Below are positions 1 to 6,149 of a DNA stretch of 34,064 nt, in pieces (position 1 is the first letter of the stretch; every line of letters begins with the position of its first letter). Source of the DNA: Deltaproteobacteria bacterium (GTDB taxonomy: Bacteria; Bdellovibrionota; Bdellovibrionia; Bdellovibrionales; JAMPXM01). The DNA lies in assembly GCA_017302795.1 (NCBI GenBank), contig JAFLCB010000010.1, positions 1-34,064 on the forward strand, written 5' to 3'. A program made the position numbers and the translations under genes. The notes under the pieces are model-generated. The model ran no database searches and was not told the DNA's origin. It saw only the letters and a program-made list of their open reading frames with translations.

Positions 1-61
1 TCTGCTTAGCCAGTTCGAGCGCTTCAATCTTGAACTCGGTCGTGTGTCGTTTGCGTTGCAT
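1..61 (-). CDS. IS3-family transposase OrfA, N-terminus only (partial)
   Basis: An open frame on the minus strand starts with ATG at 61 and runs off the left edge. The 20 visible residues read MQRKRHTTEFKIEALELAKQ, which is the typical start of the IS3/IS911-type OrfA helix-turn-helix protein (basic start, then K/R-x-x-x-E-F-K-x-x-A). A purine-rich ribosome binding site (aagggga) lies a few bases upstream. OrfA normally binds the element ends and is joined to OrfB by programmed frameshifting; OrfB would lie outside the window. The family call is fairly safe from the N-terminus alone; the subgroup cannot be given. Confidence 0.72.
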   Translation of the reverse strand, partial: MQRKRHTTEFKIEALELAKQ

Positions 62-127
62 CTATTTCCCCTTCGGACGTGTGGTTATACCACACTATTT
101 GGTGTCCGGAAAATCGGGGGAGGATCA
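1..127 (-). mobile_element. IS3-family insertion sequence, OrfA-proximal end
   Basis: Between the OrfA start (61) and about 127 lies a non-coding stretch whose outer end, read on the minus strand, begins tgatcctccccc and continues with a ttttccggacacc block. IS3-family terminal repeats usually begin TG and often carry such a C-run and tccggaca motif. The likely element boundary is therefore near 127, about 17 bp beyond the stop codon of the neighbouring gene. The other end and any target duplication are not in the window, so the exact boundary is an inference. Confidence 0.6.
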
Positions 128-143
128 TACAGCCTGCACACGA

Positions 144-1199
144 TCAGGGCCTACGCGCTAATGTGTCCAAGATCTCGCTGAACGGGTCCGAACTATCTCT
201 AAAAATCTCAGCTAGCTTCGCTTGGCTGACACCCCGAGCGCTCGCGAGGAATAAGAGGTCTGCGCCAAAACCATACCCAATATAAATTGAACTTTCGTTT
301 ACCCGAGTCTTTCGTTGAAAACTTAGTTTCTGTTTATGAACAGAATAGGCTTCGGCAAGCAAGGCGCTGTCGGTCGGCACTTTATGCGGCCCGTGTTCTT
401 TCGCTGCTGCGATCGCCAAAGTCTCAACAAAACTTGCGGTCGACTCTCGAGTTGCGACGACTCGCAGGTCATTCCAGCTAGTTTGTTCTTGTTGGAAGGC
501 GACACGGGTGTCTGCTATAATCTTTTGAATCACGGCATCGTTCGGAAGTGATCGTACTTCGGCGCTTCTGAAATGATCTGAAAGCAAAATTTCGATCCTG
601 TGCGAAATTTCGATCAATGCAGTGTTGAGCCGAATTCGAGCGGCTGGATCGTACGAAACACTTGAGCTCTGAATCTCTGCTGGTCGGCGCAAGCTTCGCC
701 AGTGGTCTTGTTCGAAGTTGTGAAGTGATTCGTGTAAAGCGAGGCCGACCGACCATTCAGGCGAAATGCGGCTAAGGAGCTCGTCTGTCGCACCATTGCG
801 CTTAGCGATCGTTCGCGTACGATATTGATTGGCTTCGACTACGACAGCAGCTTTGTCGTACCAAAACAGATGCTCGCCTAGTAGGTTGATGGATCGCTCG
901 GTCTGCACAACGTCGAGCGATCGCCAACCGATTTTTAATCGATTGATCTCAATACGTATTGCAGATCGCTCGACTGAATCCACGATGTCGATCGAACCAG
1001 CTGACTTTTTTAGAAGGTCAAACCATTCTCTAATATGAGTGCGTTGAAACAATCCTGCGAGGACTTCCGCAGAATCACGAGGTGAATAGTTTTGCCGTAC
1101 GAACATATCTTCACAAACACTCGCGGCGTTTGCGTTATGAGTCATAAAGCATAAAGCCGCCAGAGTTGAAATCCTCCGCAACCGATGAATGATAAGCAT
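144..1199 (-). CDS. Secreted HExxH metallopeptidase-like protein
   Basis: The open frame extends to an ATG at 1256, but the ATG at 1199 gives a better protein: a short basic start, a hydrophobic stretch and a likely signal peptidase site at THNANA/AS. With that start the protein is 351 residues. It contains HESLH at about residues 156-160, a classic HExxH zinc-binding motif, in the helix-like context SVGLALHESLHNFEQ. A later glutamate in SFVETLAIA is a candidate third ligand. No family was recognised beyond this gluzincin-like signature, so the substrate is unknown. It lies 85 bp (28 bp from the longer start) downstream of the cytochrome-like gene on the same strand, and the two may be co-transcribed. 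The IS3 end sits just past its stop, and the C-terminus seems intact. Confidence 0.6.
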   Translation of the reverse strand: MLIIHRLRRISTLAALCFMTHNANAASVCEDMFVRQNYSPRDSAEVLAGLFQRTHIREWFDLLKKSAGSIDIVDSVERSAIRIEINRLKIGWRSLDVVQTERSINLLGEHLFWYDKAAVVVEANQYRTRTIAKRNGATDELLSRISPEWSVGLALHESLHNFEQDHWRSLRRPAEIQSSSVSYDPAARIRLNTALIEISHRIEILLSDHFRSAEVRSLPNDAVIQKIIADTRVAFQQEQTSWNDLRVVATRESTASFVETLAIAAAKEHGPHKVPTDSALLAEAYSVHKQKLSFQRKTRVNESSIYIGYGFGADLLFLASARGVSQAKLAEIFRDSSDPFSEILDTLARRP

Positions 1200-1283
1200 T
1201 CCGAATGCTATCACAGAACGACTCACAAATGTGACTCCTGCAGAAAATTCAAACATTGCCTAGGTGCTCGGGTGTGGACGCGC

Positions 1284-3002
1284 CTAACGAAGCCTTTCTA
1301 AGTAAGTTCGAATTTCTTTAAGCTCGGGTGTTGTGAGGGTCCTTGTTGGCGGCATACTAAGTCCTTCAGGAGCACTGAAGACACGGTGCTCGATTTTATT
1401 CAGCCGGTTGTTTACTTTTGCCCAGTTTGCGAACTGGTCTGGATCATGAAACGGAATACGCGGGCCGATGCCTTGTTCGATGTGGCACTTGGCGCAAGTG
1501 TTTTGAAAAACTGCTGGATACTCTGATGAGTTTATCAAAACATTGGGTTTGAATACCGGCGTGACTCGATAGTCTCGCAGCGAACGACGGCTGAGGTCTG
1601 CTAGATCTTTGCAAAACTCAGTTCTGTCTTTGTCGTTCGGGTAGGGTGGTTGTTTTTTTAAGCTCGTCTCATTTGCCAACAGAAATTCGCTCCAATTGAT
1701 TCCGAATCCAGAATTAGATCGATATGTTGGTTGCCTTAGATCTGACCACCAGTTGCTCATGGTTACACCTTGACCTTCAAAAATTAGTCGAAGCGTTGCT
1801 GTCTCTGGCACGAATCGATCGGGACCTTGTTTGGAAATCGTATCTACCGATAGCGCGAACAAAACAGGGTCGTTGTTCCAATATCGCCGATGATATTCAA
1901 TTTTTGAACGCAGGTTAGCGTGTTGTTCTCCGAAACTCCCTAGGCTGCCAAAGGAGTGGGGAGTAGAAAGTAACTGGGAAAAGAGCCGTGCATGTCGGTC
2001 ACTTTGGGTAACTGCGGCGAATTCGTTTATCGATTCTATGTTGCTCTTTAGTCCTTCGAGTACGGTTTTGGGGAAAAAATCGTAACTAGGTTCGCAGCGA
2101 TTCATTGCACCAATAATTGCGAAACGAAATGCTCCATAGAATGGCAGTGAGCGAATGATGTTGGCGACTCGCATCCCGTTATAGTTGGCGAGGTCGGTAT
2201 TGATTCGAATGGTCTGGGCTGCAGATCCAAAATGCAGTGGATCGTTTATACCGGGACTAGGATGATATCCATGAGTAGGCGATATCCGCGCCAGGTTCAG
2301 ATGTCGGTATCTACTATTCGGATTCTGCGACTGGAAATCGACAAATCTCTGAAGTTCGTTCATCTCGTTCGAATCAGTTGAGGTATGCCGGGAGCCGAAG
2401 GCGCCTTCCCAGGTAGGGTAAGATTGGAAGACCGGGCGAGCAGAGGGCTGGCCGTGACACTGAACGCATTGCTGGGGGTTTGCCTTCGATATTTTGATAC
2501 TACTTTGCGCCTCTTCCCAGGAAAGTCGGTCTGTTTGTGAAGCATCCGGGAATTCGATTTCATGGTAATTAAATATGGCGGTTGATTGGGTAGAGGGTTT
2601 TAAATCGAGAATCTCTAAGCGGTCATAGCCTGACTGGGATGGGTGGCCGTTGAAGCTGAGCATCATCGCCGGAGGTAAATTCAGATCTGGAAATTCAGGA
2701 ACGGAGCTAAGTATGGCTCGAGGATGAAGGTAGTCGATCTTATGTGGCCCCTGAAGGGATTGACTGCGATAAAATAATGCCATTTTTGATCGCATTCGGT
2801 CGGGCAGAATCGAGAGGACGTCGTCGATCGACTTTATCTGGCAGGTCTTGTTGCGGATGATCGCCGCAAGTTCATGCAGCGTAAAGGATTTGTCCGAGGA
2901 GGCCCGGCACACTGAGTTCGCATCGGCGGCAGGTACGATGGTCACCACTGTCAACAAAGCCAACAGCGAGACGAAAAAGGGCAATCGAGGGGGTGCCATC
3001 AT
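1284..3002 (-). CDS. Exported protein with two c-type haem motifs (cytochrome c-like)
   Basis: The 572-residue protein starts with a clear Sec signal peptide (hydrophobic stretch at residues 8-24, cleavage near ADA/NS). It has two CxxCH motifs: CVQCH at about residue 178 and CAKCH at about residue 503. The second is followed by a likely distal methionine ligand in SMPPTR, as in monohaem cytochrome c domains. The middle 300 residues match nothing I recognise. The layout (unknown N-terminal haem region plus a C-terminal cytochrome c domain) suggests a periplasmic electron-transfer or oxidase-like protein. Only the haem attachment can be read with confidence. It is upstream of, and probably in one operon with, the HExxH gene. 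Confidence 0.68.
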   Translation of the reverse strand: MMAPPRLPFFVSLLALLTVVTIVPAADANSVCRASSDKSFTLHELAAIIRNKTCQIKSIDDVLSILPDRMRSKMALFYRSQSLQGPHKIDYLHPRAILSSVPEFPDLNLPPAMMLSFNGHPSQSGYDRLEILDLKPSTQSTAIFNYHEIEFPDASQTDRLSWEEAQSSIKISKANPQQCVQCHGQPSARPVFQSYPTWEGAFGSRHTSTDSNEMNELQRFVDFQSQNPNSRYRHLNLARISPTHGYHPSPGINDPLHFGSAAQTIRINTDLANYNGMRVANIIRSLPFYGAFRFAIIGAMNRCEPSYDFFPKTVLEGLKSNIESINEFAAVTQSDRHARLFSQLLSTPHSFGSLGSFGEQHANLRSKIEYHRRYWNNDPVLFALSVDTISKQGPDRFVPETATLRLIFEGQGVTMSNWWSDLRQPTYRSNSGFGINWSEFLLANETSLKKQPPYPNDKDRTEFCKDLADLSRRSLRDYRVTPVFKPNVLINSSEYPAVFQNTCAKCHIEQGIGPRIPFHDPDQFANWAKVNNRLNKIEHRVFSAPEGLSMPPTRTLTTPELKEIRTYLERLR

Positions 3003-3150
3003 TCACTCCATTGGTACTGGACCAAAGATTTATCCAAATTAAATTCGCATCGATATCCAGAGCAAATTGCCAGCCGCGCCGGTCATATTGATTTGGATTT
3101 GCCCGACGCTTTTAAACGCTTTCTCTCTTCGTTTGAGTTAGTTCAAATGA

Positions 3151-3202
3151 TGGACCCAGAGCATCCCTTTGCTCATCTCAGAGGTGGGATGCTTTGGGTC
3201 CA
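3151..3202. repeat. Inverted repeat, 17-bp arms
   Basis: The arms are 3151-3167 (tggacccagagcatccc) and 3186-3202 (gggatgctttgggtcca), with an 18-base loop. All 17 positions pair in the plus-strand RNA if one G-U pair is counted. There is no T-run on either side, so it is not a standard intrinsic terminator. It overlaps an open frame whose reading may be accidental. Confidence 0.75.
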
Positions 3203-3252
3203 CGGTGTTCAGCTCAAACCGTTGAAATTACTGGTTTCTAAAATCCGGGACG

Positions 3253-3317
3253 CGCATCTCTGCTCCTGACCACCCGCCCTCCACGAATAAGGGCAGGTGG
3301 TCAGGAGCAGAGATGCG
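3253..3317. repeat. Long inverted repeat, 28-bp arms
   Basis: The arms are 3253-3280 and 3290-3317, pairing over 28 bp with a single mismatch (3275 against 3295) and a 9-base loop. The core of the right arm is ggtggtcaggagcagagatg. It has no T-tract and lies between divergent genes, where a terminator would not be expected. It could be a palindromic repetitive element, a MITE-like remnant, or the end of a lost gene. Confidence 0.8.
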
Positions 3318-3630
3318 GATGGGAAATGGAAGTCAGAGTTCTAGGGAGGAAAGAACTGGAGTTTGGAGTGGAGTTGGAAATTGAAAGTTTACGGTTTCTT
3401 TTTGTAGAGATAGTCGGGTGAAGGAGAAAGCGATAGCGATGAGTTCGAAGAAAATACTGAGTTCTGTTTTACAGTAGATCGTGTTGCCGTGTGATTTGTT
3501 AGATCAGCATCGAGCATTTTCGTAACCTTTGAAAAGAGCCGTCGACAGTGTCCGGGTAGCCCATCGAGTAACTCTGCGCACATCAAAATAGCCAGGAATG
3601 ACCAGCTTTACTAGGTCCATAAATGGCATA

Positions 3631-3659
3631 TTGACATTACGACATATATGTCGTAAGAT
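3631..3659 (+). promoter_or_regulatory. Promoter of the toxin-antitoxin-like operon, with palindromic operator
   Basis: TTGACA (3631-3636) and TAAGAT (3654-3659) are separated by exactly 17 bp, close to the sigma-70 consensus. A perfect 20-bp palindrome (3637-3656, half-site ttacgacata) fills the spacer and enters the -10 box. A dimeric repressor bound there would block RNA polymerase. The natural candidate is the XRE-domain protein encoded by the second gene of the operon, as in autoregulated type II toxin-antitoxin systems. The link to that protein is inference. Confidence 0.8.
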
Positions 3660-3665
3660 GGATTT

Positions 3666-3977
3666 GTGGAATTAATTGATTTCCAGGGCCGAAAAATAGT
3701 GTTGTCAGATGAGTCTTGGCTGCACATCAAGGAGGATCACCCTGAGATTTCAATCGACGAAATTGAGAACGCGCTTTTGAATCCTGACGAAGTACGCGCG
3801 AGCAACAGTAATTCGAAAGTTGAAATTTACTACGCGATCAAGACGGTAAGCCCAAAGACTCGTTTTCGATGCGTGGTCGTTAAGATACTGGATGCCGGGT
3901 GTTTTGTTTCCACGGCGATGACCACTAGTAAGATGAAAAGCGGGAAGACCATTTTTCAGAAGAGGCAAGGAACATAA
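3666..3977 (+). CDS. Putative toxin, DUF4258/PBECR-like small nuclease-fold protein
   Basis: This 103-residue protein starts at GTG. Its pattern is D-F-x-G-R-K-I-x-L-S-D-E-x-W-x-H-I near the N-terminus, then HPE, a short helix (EIENALLNPDEV), Y-Y-A, a hydrophobic strand CVVVKIL and a final T-A-M-T-T-S-K-M-K-x-G. I recognise this layout from short stand-alone proteins of the DUF4258/PBECR (barnase-EndoU-ColicinE5-RelE) kind, often paired with DUF2283 proteins. Possible functional residues are the N-terminal H-x6-H pair (H21 and H25 region) and the C-terminal T/K segment. One base separates its stop from the next gene. The promoter's expected start point is at or next to the GTG, so the message may be leaderless. 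The toxin role is inferred from size and partner; the exact family is uncertain. Confidence 0.6.
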   Translation: MELIDFQGRKIVLSDESWLHIKEDHPEISIDEIENALLNPDEVRASNSNSKVEIYYAIKTVSPKTRFRCVVVKILDAGCFVSTAMTTSKMKSGKTIFQKRQGT

Positions 3978-3978
3978 A

Positions 3979-4368
3979 ATGAAAATCACATATGATCGAG
4001 ACATCGACTACATGGAAATCTTCTTTAGCAAAGAAGCGAACTACGGTGACGAGCTCAGTGATAACATTATGGTTTTCAAATCGGAAAAGACCGATAAGAC
4101 GATCGGCTACGCTTTCGAAGCCGCAAGCGAAACTGTCTTTAATGCTGACTTTCTACATTTAACGACGAAACTCGCGGCACTTCTTAAGATCGTTCGAACT
4201 GTTGAGGACCTGACGCAGGAAGAGGCCGCAAAGAGAATCGGCGACATTACCTTGCGCCATTATCAACGCCTCGAGGCCGGCGAAGATACCACTCTCGAAA
4301 TGCTCGAAAGAATCACCGCAGCGTTTCCAAAGCAAGACTTCTCAAAAATGCTCCGGAAGGGCGCTTGA
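3979..4368 (+). CDS. Putative antitoxin: DUF2283-like domain fused to XRE helix-turn-helix
   Basis: The 129-residue protein begins MKITYDRDIDYMEIFFS, the usual start of DUF2283 domains (small beta-strand proteins often encoded beside short nuclease-like toxins), covering about residues 1-50. Residues 65-120 form an XRE/Cro-type helix-turn-helix: LTQEEAAKRIG, then the recognition helix DITLRHYQRLEAG, then TLEMLERITAAF. This gives a toxin-binding part and a DNA-binding part in one chain. It follows the toxin-like gene by one base and so is co-transcribed. It is the obvious candidate to bind the palindrome at 3637-3656. Antitoxin function is inference from layout; the helix-turn-helix call is firm. 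Confidence 0.68.
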   Translation: MKITYDRDIDYMEIFFSKEANYGDELSDNIMVFKSEKTDKTIGYAFEAASETVFNADFLHLTTKLAALLKIVRTVEDLTQEEAAKRIGDITLRHYQRLEAGEDTTLEMLERITAAFPKQDFSKMLRKGA

Positions 4369-4510
4369 GATTGTCGAAGTCACCAAAGAAAAAGCGAGTG
4401 AAACCATGAAAAATCTGATTGTTTCGATTGAGACTTTGCCTTCTTCTTGAAGAGAGTCCATTTTGAACTTGTCTTGGCTCGCAGAAAGTCCAAGCAAGGG
4501 AGCAGGAAAA

Positions 4511-5491
4511 ATGAAATTTTTCATGAAGCACGGTTGCAAGGCATATAAAGTCGTTTCGGTCCTGTTGCCACTCGTGTTGGCGGGCTGCGCGATCGGCAAA
4601 AAATCTAATGAATCAATATCGGCCGGAAAACTGAGACCTATTTTTTATGAGGTTTCGAAAAACGGTAAAAAAATAGGAACTCTTTTTGGTACGATTCATT
4701 TAGGGGTTAACGCCGACGACCTTCCTAGTTCGTTTTTTGCCACCTTCGATGAATCCGATCATTTTGTAGCGGAGATTGATCCAGAGAGTCTGAAGGGCGA
4801 TCAGAAGTCTACGCTCTTTGAGAGTTTTGGTAGAGGTAAGATTCGCAGTGGTATGTCCGAGATTAGTAGCGACACACAGAAATCGCTTCGTAAATATTTT
4901 CAATCCTTTCATGCTGAATACGGCAGTGGTCAGGGTGCTGCTGACCTTGAATTCCTGGAGAAATTAGACCTCAGCGGGTTGGTTGGCTATACGAATATGG
5001 TCTACCAAGCAAAAGGCCAAGTAGAGGTGGTGAATCGTCTTCAGAGTTCGCGTCACCTCAAAAAGTTTCTCGACTTTGATTTAGTTGACCGCGCCAAGCA
5101 GTTGAAAATGACGACGACTTATCTGGATGCACCTTTAATGGAACTCCTGCGTCAATGCGCGAGCCGGGAATCTTCCGTCCGCTTTCTTTCAAAGGTCGCT
5201 TCGGCAGAAAGACCCGAGGTTGAGTACGCAGATGTATACATCGATTTAGTTTCTGCCTATCGACGAGGTGAAAAAGACTATACTAGATATTATGACTCTA
5301 CTGATCAGCAGCTAAAATGCTTAATCGACAAGCGCAATGTCCTATGGAAAACGTCAATTGTCGGAGCGTTTCGCGCTTATGAGAACACTTTCGTTGCGGT
5401 CGGACGTTTGCACCTAGATGTTGGACCCGAGTCGCTCGTATCGTTGCTTCAGTCCGATGGGTACTCCGTTGAGGTAAAACAATTCGATTGA
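4511..5491 (+). CDS. TraB/GumN-type lipoprotein
   Basis: An open frame reaches back to a TTG at 4463, but the ATG at 4511 has a ribosome binding site (gcagg) and gives a clean lipoprotein signal: basic start, VSVLLPLVL, then the lipobox LAGC (Cys at about residue 26). The mature part has GTLFGTIHLG near the start and FVAVGRLHLDVGPESLVSLLQSDGYSVE at the end, both hallmarks of the TraB/GumN (PrgY/Tiki-like) family. These proteins are thought to be metal-dependent proteases, with the conserved GTIH and GxxH histidines as likely metal ligands. The protein should be attached to the periplasmic face of a membrane. It lies 142 bp after the antitoxin-like gene and probably has its own promoter, though none was clear. 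Confidence 0.75.
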   Translation: MKFFMKHGCKAYKVVSVLLPLVLAGCAIGKKSNESISAGKLRPIFYEVSKNGKKIGTLFGTIHLGVNADDLPSSFFATFDESDHFVAEIDPESLKGDQKSTLFESFGRGKIRSGMSEISSDTQKSLRKYFQSFHAEYGSGQGAADLEFLEKLDLSGLVGYTNMVYQAKGQVEVVNRLQSSRHLKKFLDFDLVDRAKQLKMTTTYLDAPLMELLRQCASRESSVRFLSKVASAERPEVEYADVYIDLVSAYRRGEKDYTRYYDSTDQQLKCLIDKRNVLWKTSIVGAFRAYENTFVAVGRLHLDVGPESLVSLLQSDGYSVEVKQFD

Positions 5492-5590
5492 ATCTCGGCA
5501 GGTCGGGTCTATTTGGAGTGCAAACGACAAAGGCTTCGACGCGCCTGATCTAATTCAAAAAAAGACAATTTCATTGGTCGTTTAAGTTTG

Positions 5591-5666
5591 TTGAACCTGG
5601 GGACCTTTGGAGTGATCCGAAGAGTCCAATGAGGTCCGCAGAGGTCCAGGGTTCAATTCCGTGAAA
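5591..5666. repeat. Imperfect inverted repeat with tRNA T-arm-like ends
   Basis: The block starts ttgaacctggggacct and ends near aggtccagggttcaa, which is almost its reverse complement (two extra bases in the left arm and one changed base). Inside, gaggtcc occurs twice. Both ends resemble the T-loop part of a tRNA on opposite strands. The left end, read on the minus strand, resembles the CCGAAGGTC...AGGTTCAA part of the tRNA-fMet at 7567-7643. It is not a tRNA gene. It lies 117 bp upstream of the excisionase-like gene and could be a worn attachment site or protein-binding region. Confidence 0.45.
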
Positions 5667-5737
5667 AACCCAAGCGCCACTCGCGAAAATCTCGCACGCA
5701 TTTTGTGCTTTTCTCTTTAAAAAATCTCAGGCAATCG

Positions 5738-5760
5738 GTTCGAGAAGTTTACGCTCGAAC
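5738..5760. repeat. Small inverted repeat upstream of the excisionase-like gene
   Basis: Arms gttcgag (5738-5744) and ctcgaac (5754-5760) with a 9-base spacer lie 23 bp before the chosen ATG. The position suits an operator or a 5' leader hairpin. Nothing else supports a specific role. Confidence 0.45.
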
Positions 5761-5782
5761 GAATTGTCGTGAGGTGGTAGGA

Positions 5783-6130
5783 ATGAAATTCGGAAACGAA
5801 AAGCACTTGAAGCTATTGAAAAGTCCTGCGGTCGTCGATGAAAAAGCGTTTGATGAGATTCTCACGCAAACATTCAAAGAAGATGAGCAGGGGGCGAAAG
5901 CAGAGCAAGTGCCCACGTCGATCTTTGAAAATCGAAAGAGGTGGATAAAAGCGCAGGATGTGGCGCGTGAACTCGGGATTTCTGTGCGCACAGTTTATGA
6001 CTGGCACCATAGACCTCACCGACGAAACACGCCGCCTGGGCTTTTTAATAAGTTTAATGGTCATTTATTTCTTAGTACCGAAGCACTGAATCTCTGGATG
6101 ACTCAACAGGCAACACGTCGAAGACGTTAA
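5783..6130 (+). CDS. Excisionase-like MerR/HTH_17 DNA-binding protein
   Basis: The open frame could start at 5705, but the ATG at 5783 follows the ribosome binding site aggtggtagga and gives 115 residues. The C-terminal half carries a winged helix-turn-helix of the excisionase (HTH_17/AlpA) type: WIKAQDVARELGISVRTVYDWHHR, then a wing with PPGLFNKFNGHLFLSTEALNLWM. The first 55 residues are charged and unassigned. It lies 19 bp upstream of the integrase on the same strand. Such small proteins usually direct the integrase toward excision or repress its transcription. Function is inferred from the fold and from this pairing. Confidence 0.72.
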   Translation: MKFGNEKHLKLLKSPAVVDEKAFDEILTQTFKEDEQGAKAEQVPTSIFENRKRWIKAQDVARELGISVRTVYDWHHRPHRRNTPPGLFNKFNGHLFLSTEALNLWMTQQATRRRR

Positions 6131-6149
6131 GCCAGAAGAGTGAGTATCT

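Larger units (their letters stand above)
3003..3665. other. Long intergenic region between divergent genes
   Basis: About 660 bp separate the cytochrome-like gene (leftward) from the toxin-like gene (rightward). The region holds two strong hairpins (3151-3202 and 3253-3317), an open frame without a start codon that ends at 3269, two short minus-strand open frames of doubtful reality (3389-3586 and 3504-3629), and the toxin-antitoxin promoter at 3631-3659. It looks like a patchwork of remnants and is where I would expect earlier insertions or deletions. Confidence 0.5.

Noticed and set aside
111-127. Attachment-site copy of the tRNA-fMet 3' end (cgggggaggat resembles cggggagaggat)
   Set aside because: Match is short and inexact, and the stretch fits better as an IS3-family terminal repeat.
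3389-3586. 65-codon minus-strand open frame in the divergent gap
   Set aside because: No ribosome binding site and a low-complexity C-terminus rich in Ser; looks accidental.
3504-3629. 41-codon minus-strand frame (MPFMDLVKLVIPGYF start) near the toxin promoter
   Set aside because: It reads a plausible short peptide but lacks a clear ribosome binding site. Joining it to the frame at 3389-3586 would need a frameshift; I could not link it to a family.
5591-5666. A possible tRNA gene from the ggttcaa-like ends
   Set aside because: No acceptor stem, anticodon arm or CCA could be folded; kept only as a repeat.
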